Shown here one piece after another: positions 12,176 to 24,664 of a stretch of 64,000 nucleotides of DNA; within the stretch, counting starts at the first letter, position 1, and the number at the start of each line of letters is the position of its first letter. The translations under genes and the position numbers were made by a program. The notes beneath the pieces are model-generated. The model worked only from the letters and a program-made list of their open reading frames with translations. It had not been told where the DNA came from and did no database searches. Origin of the DNA: Mimachlamys varia (Eukaryota > Mollusca > Bivalvia > Pectinida > Pectinidae); NCBI GenBank assembly GCA_947623455.1, contig OX392527.1, positions 54,480,401-54,544,400 of the forward strand. Direction: 5' to 3'.

Positions 12176-14799
12176 CAGCACGGAATATGTTGTCTCAGTA
12201 AGGTAGATGTGGTGTCAGAACGGTAGACGTTGTCTCAGTACGGTAGATGCTGTTTCAGTACGGTAAATGCTGTTTCAGTACGGTAGATTCTGTCTCAATA
12301 CGGAAGATGTTGTCTCAGTACGGTAGATGTTGTCTCAATACGGCAGATGTTGTCTCAGTACGGTAGATGTTTTCTCAGTACGGTATATGTTTTCTCAGTA
12401 AGGTAAATGCGGTGTCAGTACGGTAGATGTTGTCTCAGTACGGTATATGTTGTCTCAGTAAGGTAGATGCGGTGTCAGTACGGTAGATGTTGTCTCAGTA
12501 CGGTATATGCTGTTTTAGTAAGTTATTTGCTGTCTCAGTACGGTATATGTGGTCTCAGTACGGTAGATGCTGTCTCAGTACGGTAGATGTTGTCTGAGTA
12601 CGGTAGATGTTGCCTGAGTACGGTATATACTGTCACAATACGGTAGATGTTGTCTCAGTACGGTAGATGTTGTCTCAGTACGGTAGATGTTGTATTAATT
12701 ACGTAGATGCTATTTTAGTAAGTTATTTGCTGTCTCAGTACGGTATATGTTGTCTTAGTAAGGTAGATGCAGTGTCAGTACGGTAGATGTTGTCTCAGTA
12801 CGGTACATGCTGTTTCAGTACGGTTGATGTTGTCTCAGTACGGTAGATGTTGTATCAGTTAGGTAGATGATGTCTCAGAAAGGTAGATGTTGTCTCAGTA
12901 CGGTAGATGTTGTCTCAGTACGGTAGATGTTGTCTGAGTACGGTAGATACTGTTTTAGTAAGTTATTTGTTGTCTCAGTACGGTATATGTTGTCTCAGTA
13001 AGGTAGATGTTGTCTCAGTACGGTATATGTTGTCTCAGTAAGGTAGATGCGGTGTCAGTACGGTAGATGTTGTCTCAGTACGGTCTATGTTGTCTGAGTA
13101 CGGTATATGCTGTTTTAGTAAGTAATTTGCTGCCTCAGTACGGTATATGTGGTCTCAGTAAGGTAGATACTGTCTCAGTACGGTAGATGCTGTCTCAGTA
13201 CGGTAGATGTTGTCTGAGTACGGTATAAACTGTCACAATACGGTAGATGTTGTCTCAGTACGGTAGATACTGTCTCAATACGGTAGATGTTGTCTCAGTA
13301 AGGTAGATGCGGTGTCAGTACGGTAGATGTTGTCTCAATACGGCAGATGTTGTCTCAGTACGGTAGATGTTTTCTCAGTACGGTATATGTTGTCTCAGTA
13401 AGGTAAATGCGGTGTCAGTACGGTAGGTGTTGTCTCAGTACGGTATATGTTGTCTCAGTAAGGTAGATGCGGTGTCAGTACGGTAGATGTTGTCTCAGTA
13501 CGGTATATGCTGTTTTAGTAAGTTATTTGCTGTCTCAGTACGGTATATGTGGTCTCAGTACGGTAGATGCTGTCTCAGTACGGTAGATGTTGTCTGAGTA
13601 CGGTAGATGTTGTCTGAGTACGGTGTATACTGTCACAATACGGTAGATGTTGTCTCAGTACGGCATATGTTGTCTCAGTACGGTAGATGTTGTATCAATT
13701 AGGTATATGATGTCTCAGTACGGTATATGTTGTCTGAGTACGGTATATGCTATTTTAGGAAGTTATTTGCTGTCTCAGTACGGTATATGTTGTCTCAGTA
13801 AGGTAGATGCGGTGTCAGTACGGTAGATGTTGTTTCAGTACGGTACATGTTGTCTCAGTACGGTAGATGTTGTCTGAGTACGGTAGATACTGTTTTAGTA
13901 AGTTATTTGCTGTCTCAGTACGGTATATGTTGTCTCAGTAAGGTAGATGTTGTCTCAGTACGGTAGATGTTGTCTCAGTAAGGTAAATGCGGTGTCAGTA
14001 CGGTAGATGTTGTCTCAGTACGGTAGATGTTGTCTGAGTACGGTATAAACTGTCACAATACGGTAGATGTTGTCTCAGTACGGTAGATACTGTCTCAATA
14101 CGGTAGATGTTGTCTCAGTAAGGTAGATTCGGTGTCAGTACGGTAGATGTTGTCTCAATACGGCAGATGTTGTCTCAGTACGGTAGATGTTTTCTCAGTA
14201 CGGAATATGTTGTCTCAGTAAGGTAAATGCGGTGTCAGTACGGTAGATGTTGTCTCAGTACGGTATATGTTGTCTCAGTAAGGTAGATGCGGTGTCAGTA
14301 CGGTAGATGTTGTCTCAGTACGGTATATGCTGTTTTAGTAAGTTATTTGCTGTCTCAGTACGGTATATGTGGTCTCAGTACGGTAGATGCTGTCTCAGTA
14401 CGGTAGATGTTGTCTGAGTACGGTAGATGTTGTCTAAGTACGGTGTATACTGTCACAATACGGTAGATGTTGTCTCAGTACGGCATATGTTGTCTCAGTA
14501 CGGTAGATGTTGTATCAATTAGGTAGGTGATGTCTCAGTACTGTATATGTTGTCTGAGTACGGTATATGCTATTTTAGTAAGTTATTTGCTGTCTCAGTA
14601 CGGTATATGTTGTCTCAGTAAGGTAGATGCGGTGTCAGTACGGTAGATGTTGTTTCAGTACGGTACATGTTGTCTCAGTACGGTAGGTGATGTCTGAGTA
14701 CGGTAGATACTGTTTTAGTAAGTTATTTGTTGTCTCAGTACGGTATATGTTGTCTCAGTAAGGTAGATATTGTCTCAGTAAGGTAAATGCGGTGTCAGT

Positions 14800-15525
14800 A
14801 CGGTAGATGTTGTCTCAGTACGGTATATGCTGTTTTAGTAAGTTATTTGCTGTCTCAGTACGGTATATGTGGTCTCAGTACGGTAGATGCTGTCTCAGTA
14901 CGGTAGATGTTGTCTGAGTACGGTAGATGTTGTCTGAGTACGGTGTATACTGTCACAATACGGTAGATGTTGTCTCAATACGGTAGATGTTGTCTCAGTA
15001 CGGTAGATGTTGTATCAATTAGGTAGATGATGTCTCAGTACGGTATATGTTGTCTGAGTACGGTAGATGCTATTTTAGTAAGTTATTTGCTGTCTCAGTA
15101 CGGTATATGTTGTCTCAGTACGGTAGATACGGTGTCAGTACGGTAGATGTTGTTTCAGTACTGTAGATGTTGTCTCAGTACGGTAGATGTTGTCTGAGTA
15201 CGGTAGATACTGTTTTAGTAAGTTATTTGCTGTCTCAGTACTGTAGATGTTGTCTCAGTAAGGTAAATGCGGTGTCAGTACGGTAGATGTTGTCTCAGTA
15301 CGGTATATGTTGTCTCAGTAAGGTAGATGCGGTGTCAGTACGGTAGATGTTTTCTCAGTACGGTATATGTTGTCTGAGTACGGTAGATGCTGTTTTAGTA
15401 AGTAATTTGCTGTCTCAGTACGGTATATGTGGTCTCAGTAAGGTAGATGCTGTCTCAGTACGGTAGATGTTGTCTGAGTACGGTATAAACTGTCACAATA
15501 CGGTAGATGTTGTCTCAGTACGGTA
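14800..15525. repeat. 1,000-bp-offset duplication, copy 1
   Basis: Anchor GTGTATACTGTCAC lies at 14,943 and 15,943, exactly 50 units apart. The surrounding units agree from about 14,800 to 15,525. Confidence 0.8.
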
Positions 15526-15720
15526 GATGTTTTCTCAGTACGGTATATGTTGTCTCAGTAAGGTAAATGCGGTGTCAGTACGGTAGATGTTGTCTCAGTA
15601 CGGTATATGTTGTCTCAGTAAGGTAAATGCGGTGTCAGAACGGTAGATGTTATCTCAATACGGCAGATGTTGTCTCAGTACGGTAGATGTTTTCTCAGTA
15701 CGGTATATGTTGTCTCAGTA

Positions 15721-16937
15721 AGGTAAATGCGGTGTCAGTACGGTAGATGTTGTCTCAGTACGGTATATGTTGTCTCAGTAAGGTAGATGCGGTGTCAGTA
15801 CGGTAGATGTTGTCTCAGTACGGTATATGCTGTTTTAGTAAGTTATTTGCTGTCTCAGTACGGTATATGTGGTCTCAGTACGGTAGATGCTGTCTCAGTA
15901 CGGTAGATGTTGTCTGAGTACGGTAGATGTTGTCTGAGTACGGTGTATACTGTCACAATACGGTAGATGTTGTCTCAATACGGTAGATGTTGTCTCAGTA
16001 CGGTAGATGTTGTATCAATTAGGTAGATGATGTCTCAGTACGGTATATGTTGTCTGAGTACGGTAGATGCTATTTTAGTAAGTTATTTGCTGTCTCAGTA
16101 CGGTATATGTTGTCTCAGTACGGTAGATACGGTGTCAGTACGGTAGATGTTGTTTCAGTACTGTAGATGTTGTCTCAGTACGGTAGATGTTGTCTGAGTA
16201 CGGTAGATACTGTTTTAGTAAGTTATTTGCTGTCTCAGTACTGTAGATGTTGTCTCAGTAAGGTAAATGCGGTGTCAGTACGGTAGATGTTGTCTCAGTA
16301 CGGTATATGTTGTCTCAGTAAGGTAGATGCGGTGTCAGTACGGTAGATGTTTTCTCAGTACGGTATATGTTGTCTGAGTACGGTAGATGCTGTTTTAGTA
16401 AGTAATTTGCTGTCTCAGTACGGTATATGTGGTCTCAGTAAGGTAGATGCTGTCTCAGTACGGTAGATGTTGTCTGAGTACGGTATAAACTGTCACAATA
16501 CGGTAGATGTTGTCTCAGTACGGTGGATACTGTCTCAATACGGTAGATGTTGTCTCAGTAAGGTAGATGCGGTGTCAGTACGGTATTTGTTGTCTCAGTA
16601 AGGTAGATGCTGTCTCAGTACGGTAGATGCTGTCTCTACTGTAGATGTTGTCTCAGTGCGGTAGATGCTGTCTCAGTACGGTAGATGTTGTCTGAGTACG
16701 GTAGATGCTGTTTTAGTAAGTTATTTGCTGTCTCAGTACGGTATATGTTGTCTCAGTAAGGTAGAGCGGGGTCAGTACGGTAGATGTTGTTTCAGTACGG
16801 TAGATGTTGTCTCAGTACGGTAGGTGTTGTCTGAGTACGGTAGATACTGTTTTAGTAAGTTATTTGTTGTCTCAGTACGGTATATGTTGTCTCAGTAAGG
16901 TAGATATTGTCTCAGTACTGTAGATGTTGTCTCAGTA
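15721..16937. repeat. 1,217-bp tandem duplication, copy 1
   Basis: Anchors GTGTATAC (15,943 and 17,160) and the 18-bp marker (16,634 and 17,851) are both 1,217 bp apart, that is 61 units minus 3 bp. The missing bases are the 2-bp loss in the marker and the 1-bp loss in GTAGAGCGGGGTCAG near 16,762. Confidence 0.85.
15800..16525. repeat. 1,000-bp-offset duplication, copy 2
   Basis: This is the second copy of 14,800-15,525. After 16,525 it diverges (GGTGGATACTG replaces GGTAGATGTTTTC). It is itself part of the 1,217-bp repeat. Confidence 0.8.
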
Positions 16938-18154
16938 AGGTAAATGCGGTGTCAGTACGGTAGATGTTGTCTCAGTACGGTATATGCTGTCTCAGTAAGG
17001 TAGATGCGGTGTCAGTACGGTAGATGTTGTCTCAGTACGGTATATGCTGTTTTAGTAAGTTATTTGCTGTCTCAGTACGGTATATGTGGTCTCAGTACGG
17101 TAGATGCTGTCTCAGTACGGTAGATGTTGTCTGAGTACGGTAGATGTTGTCTGAGTACGGTGTATACTGTCACAATACGGTAGATGTTGTCTCAATACGG
17201 TAGATGTTGTCTCAGTACGGTAGATGTTGTATCAATTAGGTAGATGATGTCTCAGTACGGTATATGTTGTCTGAGTACGGTAGATGCTATTTTAGTAAGT
17301 TATTTGCTGTCTCAGTACGGTATATGTTGTCTCAGTACGGTAGATACGGTGTCAGTACGGTAGATGTTGTTTCAGTACTGTAGATGTTGTCTCAGTACGG
17401 TAGATGTTGTCTGAGTACGGTAGATACTGTTTTAGTAAGTTATTTGCTGTCTCAGTACTGTAGATGTTGTCTCAGTAAGGTAAATGCGGTGTCAGTACGG
17501 TAGATGTTGTCTCAGTACGGTATATGTTGTCTCAGTAAGGTAGATGCGGTGTCAGTACGGTAGATGTTTTCTCAGTACGGTATATGTTGTCTGAGTACGG
17601 TAGATGCTGTTTTAGTAAGTAATTTGCTGTCTCAGTACGGTATATGTGGTCTCAGTAAGGTAGATGCTGTCTCAGTACGGTAGATGTTGTCTGAGTACGG
17701 TATAAACTGTCACAATACGGTAGATGTTGTCTCAGTACGGTGGATACTGTCTCAATACGGTAGATGTTGTCTCAGTAAGGTAGATGCGGTGTCAGTACGG
17801 TATTTGTTGTCTCAGTAAGGTAGATGCTGTCTCAGTACGGTAGATGCTGTCTCTACTGTAGATGTTGTCTCAGTGCGGTAGATGCTGTCTCAGTACGGTA
17901 GATGTTGTCTGAGTACGGTAGATGCTGTTTTAGTATGTTATTTGCTGTCTCAGTACGGTAGATGTTGTCTCAGTACGGTATATGTTGTCTCAGTAAGGTA
18001 GAGCGGGGTCAGTACGGTAGATGTTGTTTCAGTACGGTAGATGTTGTCTCAGTACGGTATATACTGTTTTAGTAAGTTATTTGCTGTCTCAGTTCGGTAA
18101 TGTTTTCTCAGTAAGGTATATGTTGTCTCAGTACGGTATATGTTGTCTCAGTAA
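16938..18154. repeat. 1,217-bp tandem duplication, copy 2
   Basis: This is the second copy of 15,721-16,937. It has an extra unit near 17,950. It leads straight into the 1,996-bp repeat, of which its right part forms the beginning. Confidence 0.8.
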
Positions 18155-19340
18155 GGTGGATGCGGTGTCAGTACGGTAGATGTTGTCTCAGTACGGTATA
18201 TGTTGTCTCAGTACGGTAGATGTTGTCACAGTATAGTATATGTTGTCTGAGTACCGTAGATGCTGTTTTAGTAAGTTATTTGCTGTCTCAGTACGGTATA
18301 TGTTGTCTCAGTAAGGTAGATGTGGTGTCAGAACGGTAGACGTTGTCTCAGTACGGTAGATGCTGTCTCAGTACGGTAGATGCTGTTTCAGTACGGTAGA
18401 TGCTGTTTAAGTACGGTAGATTCTGTCTCAATACGGTAGATGTTGTATCAGTACGATAGATGTTGTCTCAGTACGGTAGATGTTGTCTCAGTACGGTAGA
18501 TGTTGTATCAATTAGGTAGATGATGTCTCAGTACGGTATATGTTGTCTGAGTACGGTATATGCTATTTTAGTAAGTTATTTGCTGTCTCAGTACGGTATA
18601 TGTTGTCTCAGTAAGGTAGATGCGGTGTCAGTACGGTAGATGTTGTTTCAGTACTGTAGATGTTGTCTCAGTACGGTAGATGTTGTCTCAGTACGGTAGA
18701 TGTTCTCTGAGTACGGTAGATACTGTTTTAGTAAGTTATTTGCTGTCTCAGTACGGTATATGTTGTCTCAGTAAGGTAGATGTTGTCTCAGTACGGTAGA
18801 TACTGTCTCAATACGGTAGATGTTGTCTCAGTAAGGTAAATGCGGTGTCAGTCCGGTAGATGTTCTCTGAATACGGCAGATGTTGTCTCAGTACGGTAGA
18901 TGTTTTCTCAGTACGGTATATGTTGTCTCAGTAAGGTAAATGCGGTGTCAGTACGGTAGATGTTGTCTCAGTACGGTATATGTTGTCTCAGTAAGGTAGA
19001 TGCGGTGTCAGTACGGTAGATGTTGTCTCAGTACGGTATATAATGTTTTAGTAAGTTATTTGCTGTCTCAGTACGGTATATGTGGTCTCAGTACGGTATA
19101 TGCTGTCTCAGTACGGTAGATGTTGTCTGAGTACGGTAGATGTTGTCTGAGTACGGTGTATACTGTCACAATACGGTAGATGTTGTCACAGTACGGTAGA
19201 TGTTGTCTCAGTACGGTAGATGTTGTATCAATTAGGTAGATGATGTCTCAGTAATGTATATGTTGTCTGAGTACGGTATATGCTATTTTAGTAAGTTATT
19301 TGCTGTCTCAGTACGGTATATGTTGTCTCAGTAAGGTAGA
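17345..19340. repeat. 1,996-bp higher-order repeat, copy 1
   Basis: The higher-order repeat holds 100 units minus 4 bp: a 2-bp loss in the 18-bp marker (17,851), a 1-bp loss in GTAGAGCGGGGTC (about 18,001) and a 1-bp loss in TTCGGTAATG (about 18,092). Markers recur exactly 1,996 bp later. Reading the copies side by side shows almost no differences between copies 1 and 2. Confidence 0.92.
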
Positions 19341-21336
19341 TGCGGTGTCAGTACGGTAGATGTTGTTTCAGTACTGTAGATGTTGTCTCAGTACGGTAGA
19401 TGTTGTCTGAGTACGGTAGATACTGTTTTAGTAAGTTATTTGCTGTCTCAGTACTGTAGATGTTGTCTCAGTAAGGTAAATGCGGTGTCAGTACGGTAGA
19501 TGTTGTCTCAGTACGGTATATGTTGTCTCAGTAAGGTAGATGCGGTGTCAGTACGGTAGATGTTTTCTCAGTACGGTATATGTTGTCTGAGTACGGTAGA
19601 TGCTGTTTTAGTAAGTAATTTGCTGTCTCAGTACGGTATATGTGGTCTCAGTAAGGTAGATGCTGTCTCAGTACGGTAGATGTTGTCTGAGTACGGTATA
19701 AACTGTCACAATACGGTAGATGTTGTCTCAGTACGGTGGATACTGTCTCAATACGGTAGATGTTGTCTCAGTAAGGTAGATGCGGTGTCAGTACGGTATT
19801 TGTTGTCTCAGTAAGGTAGATGCTGTCTCAGTACGGTAGATGCTGTCTCTACTGTAGATGTTGTCTCAGTGCGGTAGATGCTGTCTCAGTACGGTAGATG
19901 TTGTCTGAGTACGGTAGATGCTGTTTTAGTATGTTATTTGCTGTCTCAGTACGGTAGATGTTGTCTCAGTACGGTATATGTTGTCTCAGTAAGGTAGAGC
20001 GGGGTCAGTACGGTAGATGTTGTTTCAGTACGGTAGATGTTGTCTCAGTACGGTATATACTGTTTTAGTAAGTTATTTGCTGTCTCAGTTCGGTAATGTT
20101 TTCTCAGTAAGGTATATGTTGTCTCAGTACGGTATATGTTGTCTCAGTAAGGTGGATGCGGTGTCAGTACGGTAGATGTTGTCTCAGTACGGTATATGTT
20201 GTCTCAGTACGGTAGATGTTGTCACAGTATAGTATATGTTGTCTGAGTACCGTAGATGCTGTTTTAGTAAGTTATTTGCTGTCTCAGTACGGTATATGTT
20301 GTCTCAGTAAGGTAGATGTGGTGTCAGAACGGTAGACGTTGTCTCAGTACGGTAGATGCTGTCTCAGTACGGTAGATGCTGTTTCAGTACGGTAGATGCT
20401 GTTTAAGTACGGTAGATTCTGTCTCAATACGGTAGATGTTGTATCAGTACGATAGATGTTGTCTCAGTACGGTAGATGTTGTCTCAGTACGGTAGATGTT
20501 GTATCAATTAGGTAGATGATGTCTCAGTACGGTATATGTTGTCTGAGTACGGTATATGCTATTTTAGTAAGTTATTTGCTGTCTCAGTACGGTATATGTT
20601 GTCTCAGTAAGGTAGATGCGGTGTCAGTACGGTAGATGTTGTTTCAGTACTGTAGATGTTGTCTCAGTACGGTAGATGTTGTCTCAGTACGGTAGATGTT
20701 CTCTGAGTACGGTAGATACTGTTTTAGTAAGTTATTTGCTGTCTCAGTACGGTATATGTTGTCTCAGTAAGGTAGATGTTGTCTCAGTACGGTAGATACT
20801 GTCTCAATACGGTAGATGTTGTCTCAGTAAGGTAAATGCGGTGTCAGTCCGGTAGATGTTCTCTGAATACGGCAGATGTTGTCTCAGTACGGTAGATGTT
20901 TTCTCAGTACGGTATATGTTGTCTCAGTAAGGTAAATGCGGTGTCAGTACGGTAGATGTTGTCTCAGTACGGTATATGTTGTCTCAGTAAGGTAGATGCG
21001 GTGTCAGTACGGTAGATGTTGTCTCAGTACGGTATATAATGTTTTAGTAAGTTATTTGCTGTCTCAGTACGGTATATGTGGTCTCAGTACGGTATATGCT
21101 GTCTCAGTACGGTAGATGTTGTCTGAGTACGGTAGATGTTGTCTGAGTACGGTGTATACTGTCACAATACGGTAGATGTTGTCACAGTACGGTAGATGTT
21201 GTCTCAGTACGGTAGATGTTGTATCAATTAGGTAGATGATGTCTCAGTAATGTATATGTTGTCTGAGTACGGTATATGCTATTTTAGTAAGTTATTTGCT
21301 GTCTCAGTACGGTATATGTTGTCTCAGTAAGGTAGA
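19341..21336. repeat. 1,996-bp higher-order repeat, copy 2
   Basis: The 18-bp marker is at 19,847, TTCGGTAATG at about 20,088 and GTGTATAC at 21,152. All three are 1,996 bp from their counterparts in copy 1. Identity to copy 1 appears close to complete by eye. Confidence 0.92.
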
Positions 21337-23552
21337 TGCGGTGTCAGTACGGTAGATGTTGTTTCAGTACTGTAGATGTTGTCTCAGTACGGTAGATGTT
21401 GTCTGAGTACGGTAGATACTGTTTTAGTAAGTTATTTGCTGTCTCAGTACTGTAGATGTTGTCTCAGTAAGGTAAATGCGGTGTCAGTACGGTAGATGTT
21501 GTCTCAGTACGGTATATGTTGTCTCAGTAAGGTAGATGCGGTGTCAGTACGGTAGATGTTTTCTCAGTACGGTATATGTTGTCTGAGTACGGTAGATGCT
21601 GTTTTAGTAAGTAATTTGCTGTCTCAGTACGGTATATGTGGTCTCAGTAAGGTAGATGCTGTCTCAGTACGGTAGATGTTGTCTGAGTACGGTATAAACT
21701 GTCACAATACGGTAGATGTTGTCTCAGTACGGTGGATACTGTCTCAATACGGTAGATGTTGTCTCAGTAAGGTAGATGCGGTGTCAGTACGGTATTTGTT
21801 GTCTCAGTAAGGTAGATGCTGTCTCAGTACGGTAGATGCTGTCTCTACTGTAGATGTTGTCTCAGTGCGGTAGATGCTGTCTCAGTACGGTAGATGTTGT
21901 CTGAGTACGGTAGATGCTGTTTTAGTATGTTATTTGCTGTCTCAGTACGGTAGATGTTGTCTCAGTACGGTATATGTTGTCTCAGTAAGGTAGAGCGGGG
22001 TCAGTACGGTAGATGTTGTTTCAGTACGGTAGATGTTGTCTCAGTACGGTATATACTGTTTTAGTAAGTTATTTGCTGTCTCAGTTCGGTAATGTTTTCT
22101 CAGTAAGGTATATGTTGTCTCAGTACGGTATATGTTGTCTCAGTAAGGTGGATGCGGTGTCAGTACGGTAGATGTTGTCTCAGTACGGTATATGTTGTCT
22201 CAGTACGGTAGATGTTGTCACAGTATAGTATATGTTGTCTGAGTACCGTAGATGCTGTTTTAGTAAGTTATTTGCTGTCTCAGTACGGTATATGTTGTCT
22301 CAGTAAGGTAGATGTGGTGTCAGAACGGTAGACGTTGTCTCAGTACGGTAGATGCTGTCTCAGTACGGTAGATGCTGTTTCAGTACGGTAGATGCTGTTT
22401 AAGTACGGTAGATTCTGTCTCAATACGGTAGATGTTGTATCAGTACGATAGATGTTGTCTCAGTACGGTAGATGTTGTCTCAGTACGGTAGATGTTGTAT
22501 CAATTAGGTAGATGATGTCTCAGTACGGTATATGTTGTCTGAGTACGGTATATGCTATTTTAGTAAGTTATTTGCTGTCTCAGTACGGTATATGTTGTCT
22601 CAGTAAGGTAGATGCGGTGTCAGTACGGTAGATGTTGTTTCAGTACTGTAGATGTTGTCTCAGTACGGTAGATGTTGTCTCAGTACGGTAGATGTTATCT
22701 GAGTACGGTAGATACTGTTTTAGTAAGTTATTTGCTGTCTCAGTACGGTATATGTTGTCTCAGTAAGGTAGATGTTGTCTCAGTACGGTAGATACTGTCT
22801 CAATACGGTAGATGTTGTCTCAGTAAGGTAAATGCGGTGTCAGTCCGGTAGATGTTCTCTGAATACGGCAGATGTTGTCTCAGTACGGTAGATGTTTTCT
22901 CAGTACGGTATATGTTGTCTCAGTAAGGTAAATGCGGTGTCAGTACGGTAGATGTTGTCTCAGTACGGTATATGTTGTCTCAGTAAGGTAGATGTTGTCT
23001 CAGTACGGTAGATACTGTCTCAATACGGTAGATGTTGTCTCAGTAAGGTAAATGCGGTGTCAGTCCGGTAGATGTTCTCTGAATACGGCAGATGTTGTCT
23101 CAGTACGGTAGATGTTTTCTCAGTACGGTATATGTTGTCTCAGTAAGGTAAATGCGGTGTCAGTACGGTAGATGTTGTCTCAGTACGGTATATGTTGTCT
23201 CAGTAAGGTAGATGCGGTGTCAGTACGGTAGATGTTGTCTCAGTACGGTATATAATGTTTTAGTAAGTTATTTGCTGTCTCAGTACGGTATATGTGGTCT
23301 CAGTACGGTATATGCTGTCTCAGTACGGTAGATGTTGTCTGAGTACGGTAGATGTTGTCTGAGTACGGTGTATACTGTCACAATACGGTAGATGTTGTCA
23401 CAGTACGGTAGATGTTGTCTCAGTACGGTAGATGTTGTATCAATTAGGTAGATGATGTCTCAGTACTGTATATGTTGTCTGAGTACGGTATATGCTATTT
23501 TAGTAAGTTATTTGCTGTCTCAGTACGGTATATGTTGTCTCAGTAAGGTAGA
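21337..23552. repeat. 1,996-bp higher-order repeat, copy 3 (with 220-bp internal gain)
   Basis: The 18-bp marker is at 21,843 and GTGTATAC at 23,368. The copy is 2,216 bp because eleven units are duplicated inside it (22,741-23,180). A few substitutions distinguish it, such as GATGTTATCTGAG near 22,690 where the other copies have GATGTTCTCTGAG. Confidence 0.9.
22741..23180. repeat. 220-bp tandem duplication (2 copies)
   Basis: The rare CAGTCCGGTAGATGTTCTCT unit occurs at 22,841 and 23,061. The flanking units from 22,741 repeat from 22,961. This is eleven units exactly, in register. It occurs only here, so it is younger than the 1,996-bp amplification. Confidence 0.9.
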
Positions 23553-23840
23553 TGCGGGGTCAGTACGGTAGATGTTGTCTCAGTACGGTAAATGTTGTCT
23601 CAGTACGGTAGATACTGTTTTAGTAAGTTATTTGCTGTCTCAGTTCGGTATATGTTTTCTCAGTAAGGTATATGTTGTCTCAGTACGGTATATGTTGTCT
23701 CAGTACGGTAGATGTTGTCTCAGTAAGGTAGATGTGGTGTCAGAACGGTAGACGTTGTCTCAGTACGGTAGATGCTGTCTCAGTACGGTAGATGCTGTTT
23801 CAGTACGGTAGATGCTGTTTAAGTATGGTAGATTCTGTCT

Positions 23841-24664
23841 CAGTACAGTAGCTGCTGTCTAAGTAAACTAAATGCTGTCTCAGTATGGTAGATGTTGTCT
23901 CAGTACAGTAGCTGCTGTCTAAGTAAACTAAATGCTGTCTCAGTATGGTAGATGTTGTCTCAGTAAGATATTTGCTGTCTCAGTATGGTAGATGCTTTCT
24001 CATTACGGTAGATGCTGACTGTATCGGTACGCCATATACTGTCTCAGTTCGGTAGACGTTGTCTCAGTACGGTAGATGCTGTCTCTGTACGGTAGATGCT
24101 GTCTCAATACGGTAGATATTGTCTAAGTAAGACATTTGCTGTCTCAGTACAGTATATCCTGTTTCTGCACGGTCGGTGTTGTCTCAGTACGGTAGATGTT
24201 TTTTCAGTAAGGTAGATGATGTCTCAGTTCAGTAGATGTTGTCTCAGTAAGGTAGATGCTGTCTCAGTACGGTAGATGATGTCTCAGTCCTGTAAGTGTT
24301 AGCTGTCTCAGTACGGTAGAACCTGTCTCTGTACAGCAGATGCTGTTTCAGTAAGGTAGATGCGGTGTCAGTACGGTAGATGTTGTTTCAGTACGGTAGA
24401 TGTTGTCTCAGTACGGTAAATGTTGTCTCAGTACGGTAGATACTGTTTTAGTAAGTTATTTGCTGTCTCAGTTCGGTATATGTTTTCTCAGTAAGGTATA
24501 TGTTGTCTCAGTACGGTATATTTTGTCTCAGTAAGGTGGATGCGGTGTCAGTACGGTAGATGTTGTCTCAGTACGGTATATGTTGTCTCAGTACGGTAGA
24601 TGTTGTCCCAGTACAGTATATGTTGTCTGAGTACGGTAGATGCTGTTTAAGTTATTTGCTGTCT
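23841..24664. repeat. T block, copy 3
   Basis: The markers lie at 24,017, 24,285 and 24,642. Unlike copies 1 and 2, the opening 60 bp (CAGTACAGTAGCTG, AGTAAACTAAATG, TATGGTAGATG units) is doubled: 23,841-23,900 and 23,901-23,960. B-type sequence ending GATTCTGTCT joins directly, without the irregular left flank. Confidence 0.88.

Larger units (their letters stand above)
12176..23840. repeat. B-type block following T block 2
   Basis: This is 11.7 kb of B-type 20-bp units. The first part (to about 13.8 kb) matches 3.7-5.5 kb upstream and 24.7-26.3 kb downstream (offset 12,489 bp; TTAATTACG at 12,692 and 25,181, GTGTATAC at 13,623 and 26,112). From 14.8 kb it consists of nested tandem duplications with periods of 1,000, 1,217 and 1,996 bp. 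The 18-bp marker unit first appears at 16,634. Confidence 0.85.
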
